Source: Ahaetulla prasina
Lineage: Eukaryota > Chordata > Lepidosauria > Squamata > Colubridae
Length of the DNA stretch: 64,000 nt
Direction of reading: 5' to 3'
Assembly: GCF_028640845.1 (NCBI RefSeq)
Contig: NC_080543.1
Coordinates: 2,314,959 to 2,378,958, forward strand
In this document: piece by piece, positions 31,246-41,677 of the stretch
Numbering within the stretch: the stretch's first letter is position 1
Layout: the number at the start of each line of letters is the position of its first letter
Notes under the pieces: model-generated
The model's database searches: none
What the model was told of the DNA's origin: nothing
What the model saw: the letters and a program-made list of their open reading frames with translations, nothing else
Program-made: the position numbers and the translations under genes

Positions 31246-33797
31246 CAGGGGTCTCCAACCTTGGTCCCTTTAAGACTTGTGGACTTCAACTCCCAGAGTT
31301 CCTCAGCCAGCTTTGCTCTAGGGCAGAGGTCTCCAACCTTGGTCCCTTTAAGACTTGTGGACTTCAACTCCCAGAGTTCCTCAGCCAGCTTTGCTCTAGG
31401 GCAGGGGTCTCCAACCTTGGTCCCTTTAAGACTTGGGGACTTCAACTCCCAGAGTTCCTCAGCCAGCTTTGCTCTAGAACAGGGGTCTCCAACCTTGGTC
31501 CCTTTAAGACTTGTGGACTTCAACTCCCAGAGTTCCTCAGCCAGCTTTGCTCTAGGGCAGGGGTCTCCAACCTTGGTCCCTTTAAGACTTGTGGACTTCA
31601 ACTCCCAGAGTCCCTCAGCCAGCTTTGCTCTAGGGCAGGGGTCTCCAACCTTGGTCCCTTTAAGACTTGTGGACTTCAACTCCCAGAGTTCCTCAGCCAG
31701 CTTTGCTCTAGGGCAGGGGTCTCCAACCTTGGTCCCTTTAAGACTTGTGGACTTCAACTCCCAGAGTTCCTCAGCCAGCTTTGCTCTAGGGCAGGGGTCT
31801 CCAACCTTGGTCCCTTTAAGACTTGTGGACTTCAACTCCCAGAGTTCCTCAGCCAGCTTTGCTCTAGGGCAGGGGTCTCCAACCTTGGTCCCTTTAAGAC
31901 TTGTGGACTTCAACCCCCAGAGTTCCTCAGCCAGCTTTGCTCTAGGGCAGGGGTCTCCAACCTTGGTCCCTTTAAGACTTGTGGACTTCAACTCCCAGAG
32001 TTCCTCAGCCAGCTTTGCTCTAGGGCAGGGGTCTCCAACCTTGGTCCCTTTAAGACCTGTGGACTTCAACTCCCAGAGTTCCTCAGCCAGCTTTGCTCTA
32101 GGGCAGGGGTCTCCAACCTTGGTCCCTTTAAGACTTGTGGACTTCAACTCCCAGAGTTCCTCAGCCAGCTTTGCTCTAGGGCAGGGGTCTCCAACCTTGG
32201 TCCCTTTAAGACTTGTGGACTTCAACTCCCAGAGTTCCTCAGCCAGCTTTGCTCTAGGGCAGGGGTCTCCAACCGTGGTCCCTTTAAGACCTGTGGACTT
32301 CAACTCCCAGAGTTCCTCAGCCAGCTTTGCTCTAGGGCAGGGGTCTCCAACCTTGGTCCCTTTAAGACTTGTGGACTTCAACTCCCAGAGTTCCTCAGCC
32401 AGCTTTGCTCTAGGGCAGGGGTCTCCAACCTTGGTCCCTTTAAGACTTGTGGACTTCAACTCCCAGAGTTCCTCAGCCAGCTTTGCTCTAGGGCAGGGGT
32501 CTCCAACCTCGGTCCCTTTAAGACCTGTGGACTTCAACTCCCAGAGTTCCTCAGCCAGCTTTGCTCTAGGGCAGGGGTCTCCAACCTCGGTCCCTTTAAG
32601 ACTTGTGGACTTCAACTCCCAGAGTTCCTCAGCCAGCTTTGCTCTAGGGCAGGGGTCTCCAACCTTGGTCCCTTTAAGACTTGTGGACTTCAACTCCCAG
32701 AGTTCCTCAGCCAGCTTTGCTCTAGGGCAGGGGTCTCCAACCTTGGTCCCTTTAAGACTTGTGGACTTCAACTCCCAGAGTTCCTCAGCCAGCTTTGCTC
32801 TAGGGCAGGGGTCTCCAACCTTGGTCCCTTTAAGACTTGTGGACTTCAACTCCCAGAGTTCCTCAGCCAGCTTTGCTCTAGGGCAGGGGTCTGCAAACTT
32901 GGCTCCTTTAAGACTTGTGGACTTCAACTCCCAGAGTTCCTCAGCCAGCTTTGCTCTAGGGCAGGGGTCTCCAACCTTGGTCCCTTTAAGACTTGTGGAC
33001 TTCAACTCCCAGAGTTCCTCAGCCAGCTTTGCTCTAGGGCAGGGGTCTCCAACCTTGGTCCCTTTAAGACTTGTGGACTTCAACTCCCAGAGTTCCTCAG
33101 CCAGCTTTGCTCTAGGGCAGGGGTCTGCAAACTTGGCTCCTTTAAGACTGTGGACTTCAACTCCCAGAGTTCCTCAGCCAGCTTTGCTCTAGGGCAGGGG
33201 TCTCCAACCTTGGTCCCTTTAAGACTTGTGGACTTCAACTCCCAGAGTTCCTCAGCCAGCTTTGCTCTAGGGCAGGGGTCTCCAACCTTGGTCCCTTTAA
33301 GACTTGTGGACTTCAACTTCCAGAGTTCCTCAGCCAGCTTTGCTCTAGGGCAGGGGTCTGCAAACTTGGCTCCTTTAAGACTTGTGGACTTCAACTCCCA
33401 GAGTTCCTCAGCCAGCTTTGCTCTAGGGCAGGGGTCTCCAACCTTGGTCCCTTTAAGACTTGTGGACTTCAACTCCCAGAGTTCCTCAGCCAGCTTTGCT
33501 CTAGGGCAGGGGTCTCCAACCTTGGTCCCTTTAAGACTTGTGGACTTCAACTCCCAGAGTTCCTCAGCCAGCTTTGCTCTAGGGCAGGGGTCTGCAAACT
33601 TGGCTCCTTTAAGACTTGTGGACTTCAACTCCCAGAGTTCCTCAGCCAGCTTTGCTCTAGGGCAGGGGTCTCCAACCGTGGTCCCTTTAAGACCTGTGGA
33701 CTTCAACTCCCAGAGTTCCTCAGTCAGCTTTGCTGGCTGAGGGACTCTGGGGGTTGAAGTCCACAAGTCTTAAAGGGACCAAGGTTGGAGACCCCTG
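31246..33797. mobile_element. hAT-P MITE with its left half amplified into 78-bp array 2
   Basis: Perfect 8-bp target duplication TGCTAGAA at 31238-31245 and 33798-33805. The element begins CAGGGGTCTCCAACC and ends GGTTGGAGACCCCTG. About 32 copies of the 78-bp left half fill it, followed by one right half (33736-33797) in inverse orientation. Units vary more than in array 1. ACCTGTGG variants recur at 32054, 32288 and 32522, and CTGCAAACTTGGCTCC variants at 32890, 33124, 33357 and 33591, that is every third unit (234 bp; 233 where one unit lost a T near 33149). Open frames of 855, 661, 628 and 228 codons are by-products of the period. Confidence 0.95.
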
Positions 33798-33990
33798 TGC
33801 TAGAAAACAACCAAGCTCAGAGAGCACCAAGGACCCCATAGTTGTCTTCCTCCTCCTCCTCCTCCTCCTCTTCTCCACAAAGCCCCCTCCCTTACAGCAC
33901 TGATGATGTTACCTAGTTGGGTTATGAAATGTCTGAAAAATCTTGCCAAGAAAACTGTAGAGGTTTGCCCAGGCAGTTGCCAGGAATCAA
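33798..33990 (+). mobile_element. PLE-1 tail after the MITE
   Basis: 33803-33835 continues the tail broken by the MITE (AAAACAACCAAGCTCAGAGA). A TCC run (33849-33870) and another plus tail with CTGATGA at 33900-33906 and TGAAATGTCTG follow. Confidence 0.7.
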
Positions 33991-34009
33991 AACCTGATCT
34001 GATAGCATG

Positions 34010-34335
34010 AGGAATGAATGAATGAGGGAGGGAGGGAGGGAGGGAGGGAGGAAGGGAGAAGGAAAGAAGGAAAGGTGGAAAGAAGGAAGGCAAATTGGAG
34101 GGAGGGAGGGAGGGAAAAGGAAAGAAGGAAAGGTGGAAGGAAGGAGGGAGGGAGGGAGGGAAGGAAGGAAGGAAAATTGAAGGGAGGGAGGGAGAAGGAA
34201 AGAAGGAAAGGTGGAAGGAAGGAGGGAGGGAGGGAAGGAGGGAGGGAAGGAAGGAAGGAAGGAAGGAAGGAAGGAAGGAAGGAAGGAAGGAAGGAAGGAA
34301 GGAAGGAAGGAAGGAAGGAAGGAAGGAAGGAAGAG
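34010..34335. repeat. Purine tract (GGGA/GGAA)n
   Basis: About 320 bp of GGGAG, GGAAAG and then pure GGAA (34243-34330). Confidence 0.9.
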
Positions 34336-34619
34336 AATATGAGGTAACAATTTTGGCATTTGATTGAAGTCTTCAAGAGAGCAATTTCAAAACTTAGCAA
34401 AAAACTAGTTTCCATTTTGTCACCTCTCATAATTTTGGCTAAGACCAAGTATTTGTTTTATGTCTACCTCTGCAACGCCAACCGTATCCTCCTCAGGAAA
34501 CCTCATTGCCAAGAAACAGCGTGGCCTTAAGCCTGCGAACCTCAGATTGCAGAAATGACGAATAGCTCCCTGTAGAAAGAATGAATCCTTGCTTGTTAAG
34601 GCAAAGGGTTTTCTTTCGA
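34336..34619. other. No recognised feature
   Basis: No gene or repeat recognised. Confidence 0.35.
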
Positions 34620-34968
34620 GCAGAGATCGTCATCCGGCAGTGATTTCGCGAGCAAAATCGTCGGATTGGCCTGAAAAGCCACGTCGCTTGCGTGGCTCCT
34701 GCGATCTTTTGTCCTGGATCTGTTCCTTGAAGTTGGAAGCAACTCGACTTACGACCACAGCTGAGCCCAACATTTCTGTTGCTAAAGCGAGACGGCCGTT
34801 AAAGTGAGTTTCTTGGCCCATTTGGCGATCTTTCTTGCCGCATTTGGGACCACGGGGGTTGCTGCACTGGTCGTGGGGAAAAGTCGTGGCATTGCTTTTT
34901 TTCAGTGCTGTTGTAACGTTGAGCGGTCACTAAATGAACTGTTGTAAGTGGAGGACTACCTGCACAGT
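34620..34968. mobile_element. 'TTACGACC' MITE copy
   Basis: Contains CTCGACTTACGACCACAG, CATTTCTGTTGCTAAAGCGA, TGTAACGTTGAGCGGTCAC and ends AAGTGGAGGACTACCTG. Confidence 0.6.
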
Positions 34969-35345
34969 GGCTTGGCAGACTTGCTCGGTGGTCCCCCCAA
35001 GGATTTCTACGCCGAATTACTCAGACCCACAAGGTCCTTCTGCCGGGATACATTACACAATTGTTTTTATGGTCCTATTTTCTGACGTTTGGTTCTGCCT
35101 TAGCTGGAAAACTAACTCATCCGATACACCGAAAACCAATTTTCTTTTGGCTTCTTCTTATAACCAGGTAAACCTGCAGGGACAGATCTTGTTCTATCCC
35201 ATTTTATCCCATTTGAAGCCACATTTTTATCCTCCCTTCCAGTTTAGCAAATAAAGCAGGACAAAGGATATTGGGGGAACTTTCTTGACTATAATCATTT
35301 CATGGATGAGATACGCTGACTTTCATTCTTAAAATAAAGAATCAT
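34969..35345. other. No recognised feature
   Basis: A 106-codon frame (34934-35254) overlaps the MITE end and shows no domain; not called. Confidence 0.35.
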
Positions 35346-35604
35346 TAACTCTTTCCTTCCTTCCTCTCTCCCTCCCTCCATCCTTTCTTTCTTTCTCACA
35401 TTTTCCTTCCTTCCTTCCTTCTTTCCCTTCCTCTTTTTTCCTTCTTTCCTTCTTCCCTCCCTGCCTCCCTCCTCCCTTCCTTCCTTCCTTTCTTTCTTTC
35501 TTTCTCACATTTTCCTTCCTTCTTCTCTCCCTCTTTTTCCTCCCTCCCTCCCATCCTCCCTCCCTCCCATCCTCCCTCCCTCCCTCCCTCTTTCCTTCCT
35601 TCCT

Positions 35605-35647
<43 letters not shown>

Positions 35648-35727
35648 CACATTTTCCTCCCTCCCTCCCTCTCTTCCTCTACTTGCTTAGTGTTTTCTGT
35701 CTGACAGATTCAGCTAGGCTCAAATGG

Positions 35728-35793
<66 letters not shown>
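35346..35793. repeat. Polypyrimidine tract and (CTAT)n, i.e. GATA repeat
   Basis: 35350-35670 is CTTC/CTCC/CTTT rich. 35725-35792 is about 17 pure CTAT units, (GATA)n on the other strand. GATA repeats are the 'Bkm' motif first described from snakes but are not specific to them. Confidence 0.9.
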
Positions 35794-35794
<1 letters not shown>

Positions 35795-36500
35795 CCTGTC
35801 TCAGATACTTTTATTCTCTTGCAGATGAAAGTTTCAGTTAATGATTTTTTCAGCAAAGTTATCTTGGCAGCGTAAGAATGATTTGCGTGACTACTACCAA
35901 TACAATTCATTATTGCCCTTTGGTTACAACCTCTTGTTATTATCCCACAATTCCCTCTTCTGAGGAACTGCCCCATGGAACCATTCATCTCACTCCCACC
36001 CCACCCCAAATCAAACCACCAAGAGCTGGAGACCTCTGGAGACCAGCACAAAACAAATCCCTCCATATTTTAGGACCGAACCTTGCATGGAAAATTAGCT
36101 CCCAGGCTGGTTCCTGCTAAACCCCTGAGATGAAGCTGCAGTTCCTCTTCATGGAGCTTGTTACTTCTGCCCGTTCTCTACTTTCAAGCCTTAAATCTCT
36201 TGCAGGGAGCCTCCACCTGCCTCTCTCAGAGTTAATTTTTATTGCACGCTGAGAATAGAGATCTATTTTGGCCATTAAGATGTCCGATGTAATTTTTATG
36301 AACTCCAGGTTTAAACTTGTGCATGTATAATTCATGCAACATATTCAGCTGCTCCTATATTAGATGTCCCTTCATTCATCTCTCCTCTCTAATTTGGAAA
36401 AACATTCCAGAAAGCCATGAAAAATGCTCTGCAGAAATTGGAAGATAATGCTGTGCCTTCTCAAATTTGGCAGAAATGGTTTTATTTTATTCCAGTAAAA
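35794..36500. other. No recognised feature
   Basis: Low-repeat DNA without a recognisable exon; candidate unique intergenic sequence. Confidence 0.4.
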
Positions 36501-36527
36501 AGGCACTTTTATCGGGGGGGGGGGGTG

Positions 36528-36664
36528 CAGTGGTGGGATTCAGCCAGTTCGCACCACTTCGGGAGAACCGGTTGTTAACTTTCTGAACAGTTTGGCAAAC
36601 TGGTTGTTGGAAGAAATCATTGGGGCAGAGAACCGGTTGCTAAATTACTTGAATCCCACCACTG
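36528..36664. mobile_element. Minimal hAT-N2 MITE (137 bp)
   Basis: Starts CAGTGGTGGGATTCAGCC and ends TTGAATCCCACCACTG; contains AGAACCGGTTG twice. Flanks GGGGGGTG and GGGGTGTG agree at 7/8 but are G-rich. Confidence 0.8.
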
Positions 36665-36830
36665 GGGGTGTGGAATATAGTTTGGGTGCACACAGGTGGG
36701 AGGGGCCGTATTCCAGAGGGACCAAGAGATAGGGAAGTTTAGATAGCTTGGTTGGGAGGAAGAGAATCAAGGCAGCCCCTCCCCAGCAGTTCCCAAAATA
36801 TGACAGAAGACAATATTTGTAGGTCAGGGC
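36665..36830. other. No recognised feature
   Basis: Short unassigned stretch before the next PLE cluster. Confidence 0.3.
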
Positions 36831-38130
36831 AGATCTGTGAGGTCCTTGGTGCCCTCTGGGCTTGGTGGTTTTCTTGTAGACGTTTCATGACCCAACTAGG
36901 GAACATCATCCAATTCTACAGAGGAATTATTGAGTCTGTCATTTGCACCTCTATAACTGTCTGGTTCGGTTCTGCAACCCAACAAGAAAAACACAGACTT
37001 CAGAGGATAATTAGAGCTGCAGAAAAAATAATTGCTACCAACTTGCCTTCCATTGAGGACCTGTATACTGCACGAATCAAGAAGAGGGCCGTGAAAATAT
37101 TTGCAGATCCCTCGCATCCTGGACATAAACTGTTTCAACTCCCACCCTCAAAACGACGCTATAGAGCACTGCACCCCAGAACAACGAGACACAAGAACAG
37201 TTTTTTCCCGAAGGCCATCACTCTGCTAAACAAATAATTCCATCAACACTGTCAGACTATTTACTGAATCTGCACTACTATTAATCTTCTCATCATTCCC
37301 ATCACCAATCTCTTTCCATTTATGACTGTATGACTGTAACTTGTTGCTGGCAATCCTTATGATTTATATTGATATATTGATCATCAATTGTGTTGTAAAT
37401 GTTGTACCTTGATGAAGGTATCTTTTCTTTTATGTACACTGAGAGCATATGCACCAAGACAAATTCCTTGTGTGTCCAATCACACTTGGCCAATAAAAAA
37501 AATTCTATTCTATTCTGTTCATCACTGCTAAAAAAGGGATGGGGTTTGTGGAGAGGAGGAGGAGGAGGAGGAGGAGGAGGAGGGGGGGAACTGTGAGGTC
37601 CTTGGTGCCCTCTGGGCTTGGTGATTTTCTTGTAGACGTTTCATGACCCAACTAGGGAACATCATCACTGCTAAAAAAGGGATGGGGTTTGTGGGGAGGA
37701 GGAGGAGGAGGAGGAGGAGGAGGAGGAGGAGGAGGAGGAACTGTGAGGTCCTTGGTGCTCTCTGGGCTTGGTGGTTTTCTTGTAGACGTTTCATGCCCCA
37801 ACTAGGGAACATCATCAGTGCTGCTGAGTGTGGAGTTTGCTCTCTGTTTATATACTAGTGGCTTGCCCTATCAGTACTCCTCTTCTGTCTCCTCCAAACT
37901 CACTACCTTGTAGCACTGATGATGTTACCTAGTTGGGTCACGAAATGAATGCCTGTAAGGAAACAACGATGCTCAGAGGACACCAAAGACCCCACAGTCC
38001 TCTTCCTCCTCCTCCTCCTCCTCCTCCTCCTCCTCCTCTCTGCAAACCCCACTCCCATCACTGATTATGTTACCTAGTTGGGGCACGAAATGTCTTCCAG
38101 GAAACCACCAAGCACCAAGGACCCCACAAG
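36831..38130. mobile_element. PLE-1 tail cluster interrupted by an L3/Snake1 LINE
   Basis: Minus-strand hammerhead-like parts at 36871-36912 (cut inside its core by the LINE), 37629-37675 and 37778-37825; plus-strand parts at about 37912-37950 and 38055-38100. GGA runs separate the minus copies and CTC runs the plus ones. The two minus tails at 37520-37830 are a direct repeat of about 145 bp. Confidence 0.8.
36911..37517 (+). mobile_element. L3/Snake1 LINE 3' part
   Basis: Encodes the ORF2 C-terminus: GIIESVICTSITVWFGSA, RLQRIIRAAEKI, DPSHPGHKLFQLPPSKRRYR and RHKNSFFPKAITLLNK, stop at 37237. The 3' UTR and short ATTCT tail follow. Inserted in a PLE-1 core: ACATCATC to the left, CATCACTGC to the right, so a short target duplication of CATC-like sequence is likely. 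Shows that the ATTCT-tailed elements here are LINEs of one family. Confidence 0.85.
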
Positions 38131-38164
38131 AGTTTAATTGAAAGAAGAGGACGGTGCCATTTTT

Positions 38165-39092
38165 AAAAATTTATTTGTCAAGAACATATTAGGTAATATA
38201 TATAGGTATAAGCATGAATTGTATACATAAAGGGAATACAATTAAAGGGAACATTGGGACAGGGACGGTAGGCACGCAGGTGCTCTTAGGCACGCCCAAT
38301 GTTCCCTCTAATTTTTCACGAGTCTGAGCAAGCACACTAACTCCCTGAGCGGTCCCTTGGACCACTGTGAGCAACATCAGACGTGCGGGTCATGCCAGCA
38401 TCGCATCCATTCAAGTCACATGATTTATTAAATCCATTCATTTATTTTATTTATTTATTATTATTATTTTTTTATTTTATTTTATTTTATTTATTTATTA
38501 TTATTATTATTTATTATTATTCATTTATTAAATCCATCCATTCAAGTCACATGATTTATTAAAAGAATCAAACAGATTCGGCTAGCTAAAACTTTTAGCT
38601 AGATTCGGCTAGCTAAAAGTTTTAGCTAGCCGAATCTGTGCTGGGCAGCTAATCAACGTAATTTGACAGGCATTGATTAGCTGCGCAGCACAGATTTTCT
38701 GTGCGCGGAGACCGTGTCAGCAGTGCGCATTTGCGCACGCGCGCAGCTTAGAGGGAACAGTGGGCACGCCCCTTACAGACCTCTTAGAAATGGGGTGAGG
38801 TCAACAGTAGACAGTCTTAAGTTAAAGTTTTTGGGGTTTGGGGATGAAACCACAGAGTCAGGTAGTACATTCCAGGCATTAACAACTCTGTTACTGAAGG
38901 CGTATTTTCTGCAATCGAGTTTGGAGCGCTTCACTTTGTATCTATTATGTGCTCATGTATTGTTGTGCTTGAAGCTGAAGTAGTCATTGACAGGTAGGAT
39001 GTTCTAGCAGATGATTTTATGAGCTGCACTTAGGTCATACTGAAGATGGTGTAGTTATAAGTTTTCTAGCCCCAGAATTCCGAGTCTGGTGG
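38165..39092 (-). mobile_element. CR1-B LINE 3' part, split by a hAT element
   Basis: Minus strand: coding end near 38800-39092 and 3' UTR (GGGGCGTGCC... , GTCCCTGTCCCAATG) at 38170-38290. The hAT at 38297-38762 interrupts it. It continues upstream at 39607 after the nested plus-strand copy. Confidence 0.75.
38297..38762. mobile_element. hAT MITE (hAT-T) with perfect 8-bp target duplication
   Basis: Ends CAATGTTCCCTCTAA and TTAGAGGGAACAGTG. GGCACGCC flanks it at 38289-38296 and 38763-38770. The 466-bp interior has a TTTA/TTAT-rich low-complexity part (38440-38525) and an inverted repeat built from GATTCGGCTAGCTAAAA at 38577-38637. Non-coding. Confidence 0.9.
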
Positions 39093-39606
39093 CATAAGGT
39101 TCCCACCAGACTTGAAATCCTGGGATTAGAAAACTTACAACTCCGTCGCCTTCGACAAGACCTGTGTTTAACACACAGAATCATCTTATTGCAATGTCCT
39201 TCCTGTTAAAGACTACTTCAGCTTCAATTATAATAGTACAAGAGCAAACAATAGATTCAAACTTAATGTTAACCACTTCAATCTAGATTGCAGAAAATAT
39301 GACTTCTGTAACAGAGTTATCAGTGCTTGGAATACTTTACCTGACTCTGTGGTCTCTTCTCATAATCCCAAAAGCTTTAACTAAAAATTTTCTACTATTG
39401 ACCTCACCCCATTCCTAAGAGGACTATAAGGGGCGTGCATAAGAGCACAAACGTGCCTATCGTTCCTGTCCTATTGGTTTTTATTCTTATACATATATGC
39501 TTATACTTCCTCATATTTCCTCATATATATGCTTATATACTATATAATCATTTTGTGTGATGCTTATGTATATTGTTGTGACAAAAATAAATAAATAAAT
39601 AAAATA
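39093..39606 (+). mobile_element. CR1-B LINE 3' end nested in an inverted relative
   Basis: Codes ACGACTTGAAATCC-type sequence for the ORF2 end (LEILGLENLQLRRL-like), with stops. 3' UTR with CGTTCCTGTCCTATTGG, tail TGACAAAAATAAATAA at 39574-39605. It sits inside the minus copy: minus sequence stops at GGCATAAGGT and resumes ATTTTGTTGCGAGCGG. Confidence 0.8.
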
Positions 39607-39895
39607 AAATGGTATTTTGTTGCGAGCGGAGGAGTGGAGGACTCTTCTTGTGAAATATTTCTGGACGCGCTCAATTGTATTAATGTCCAATATGCAATGC
39701 GGGTTCCAAACAGATGAGCTGTATTCGCGAATTGGTCTAGCAAATGTTTCATATGCTCTGGTTAGTAGTGTGATATTACCGGAGAAGAAGCTACACAAGA
39801 TTAGGTTTACAGCCCTTAATGCCTTTTTGGCGATGTTGTTACAGTGGACTTTGTGCCAAGCCATATTGGCTGGACAGACACCTCCCCCGCCAAAC
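39607..39895 (-). mobile_element. Continuation of the CR1-B minus copy
   Basis: Minus strand encodes RAYETFARPIREYSSSVWNP and NTIERVQKYFTRRVLHSSAR, matching the copy at 42880-43390. Ends at the hAT insertion. Confidence 0.75.
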
Positions 39896-40248
39896 CAGAG
39901 GTGGGTTTCAGCAGTTTTTGGAGAATCGGTAGGGGAAATTTTGAGTAGTTCGGAGAACCGGTAGTAAAAATTCTGACTGGCCCCGCCCCCATCTATTCTC
40001 TGCCTCCCGAGTCCCAGCTGATCAGGAGGGAATGGGGATTTTGCAGTATCCTTCCCCTGGAGTGGGGTGGGAATGGAGATTTTGGAATATCCTTCCCCCA
40101 GGAGTGGGGAGGGAATGGGGATTTTGCAGCATCCTTCCTCTACCACGCCCACCAAGCCACGTCCACCAAGCCACACCCACCAAGCCATGCCACACCCACC
40201 AAGCCATACCCACAGAACTGGTAGTAAAAAATTTGAAACCCAGTACTG
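39896..40248. mobile_element. hAT-N1 MITE
   Basis: Starts CAGAGGTGGGTTTCAGC, ends TTGAAACCCAGTACTG. Interior: GAGAACCGGTAGTAAAAAT, GGGGATTTTGCAGTATCC repeated two to three times and ACCAAGCCACACCCACC. Flanks CGCCAAAC/CCCCAAAG agree at 6/8. Confidence 0.8.
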
Positions 40249-40354
40249 CCCCAAAGTAACCAGGCCCTATGCCATGCAGGGTGTTACGTAGCACTAGGTT
40301 CGTAAGTAGGCTTCAGCTGCAACTACTTATCAAAGACTAGCATCTATTAGAGCA

Positions 40355-40474
40355 CAGGGATCTCCGAATGTGGCCATTTTAAGAGTTGTGGACTTCAACT
40401 TCCAGAATTCCCCTGGGGAATTCTGGGAGTTGAAGTCCACAACTCTTAAAGTGGCCACATTTGGAGACCCCTAT
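40355..40474. mobile_element. Palindromic hAT-P MITE
   Basis: Inverted halves with TTAAGAGTTGTGGACTTCAA and GAATTCTGGGAGTTGAAG around a central CCCCTGGGG. Ends CAGGGATCTCC and GGAGACCCCTA. Confidence 0.75.
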
Positions 40475-41244
40475 GGTGTTTCCCCTCCCATCGAACATCT
40501 TCCTAACTACGTTCCAAAGGTTTCGAACAGCTTTCCTAGAAACTTTTGGGGGGGGGGGGGTATCTGTTACGGAGGGAAAAATTTGGCTGTGCACATTTAA
40601 AATAATAATAAGGAAAAAAACAACCACAAAGCATTTTCTTTTCAGTTCAGAACTTAAATTCCTCAGGATAACTTTGACCCCTAGAGAGAGTCTGCATCTC
40701 CCTTCGGAAGCCAATCATTTCCCCCCCCCATAACATTGCATAATTGCAATTTATTTCCGAAGCTCATTTGCTTCGGTGACTTTGGCTGGCCACACTTTGG
40801 GAGGCAGAATGTGGGCCAAATTGCAAGGGGGCTCCGGGGATTTGCCCAACAGTGTGGCAGCCCTAATTAATCTCCAGGGACGGCGACCGAAGTTCATAAC
40901 AACAGGTTACTGTTTATTACTATAATAGTTGGAAACAGGGGAGAGTAATTATTCTGACTAGCTATGTGGGGAGTTGAGAAAACATTTGTTCTGCTGGGAA
41001 TCTCGTAGGAACAATGAAGCTGTCGAGGTTAGGAAACCTTCATCAATTAATTGCCTTGGCATGCACAATGCAACCAGTATGGTGATGATGAGGTCCAACT
41101 TTCAAGTACTACAAAGGAAACTTGAGCCTTCGTTGCTCAGACCTACTTCCTAAAGAAGCTCTCAACCATCATAGCAGAACCACTTAGCATAATCTACAAA
41201 ATATCTTTCAGAACCAACTCTTTACCTAACTTATGGTAACTCCA
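40475..41244. other. No recognised repeat; candidate conserved non-coding DNA
   Basis: Low-repeat DNA. 40780-40960 is non-repetitive with CAGCCCTAATTAATCTCCAG and could be conserved intergenic sequence; this is a guess. A G run lies at 40551-40560. Confidence 0.3.
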
Positions 41245-41676
41245 GTCCCCTAACTTAGGGGACTGGAGGCTAAAACATACGAAGAACAGTTGCAGGAACT
41301 GGGTATGCCTAGTTTAATGAAAAGAAGGACTCGGGGAGACATGATAGCAGTGTTCCAATATCTCAGGGGTTGTCCCAAAGAAGAGGGAGTCAAACTATTC
41401 TCCAAAGCACCTGAGGGTAGAACAAGAAGCAATGGGTGGAAACTAATCAAGGAGAGAAGCAACTTAGAACTAAGGAGGAATTTCCTGACAGTTAGAACAA
41501 TTAACCAGTGGAACGACTTCCCGGCAGAAGCTGTGAATGCTCCAACATTGGAAATTTTTAAGAAAATGTTGGATAGCCATCTGTCTGAAATGGTGTAGGG
41601 TTTCCTGCCTGGGCAGGGGGTTGGACTAGAAGGCCTCCAAGGTCCCTTCCAACTCTGTTATTATTATTATTATTAT
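41245..41676 (+). mobile_element. CR1-A LINE 3' end
   Basis: The best CR1-A coding end: 41290-41598 open, MQELGMPSLMKRRTRGDM, then IAVFQYLRGCPKEEGVKLFS and WKLIKERSNLELRRNFL, stop, then the 3' UTR and a (TTA)n tail. Confidence 0.85.
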
Positions 41677-41677
41677 G

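Noticed and set aside
31173..33740. 855-codon and other long frames over array 2
   Set aside because: Same cause as in array 1; the unit is half of a non-coding hAT MITE and the frame shifts where one unit lost a base.
35788..36335. Short frames here as the missing first SLCO2B1 exon
   Set aside because: None shows the expected end before FFVLCH with a suitable donor; the exon was not found in the window.
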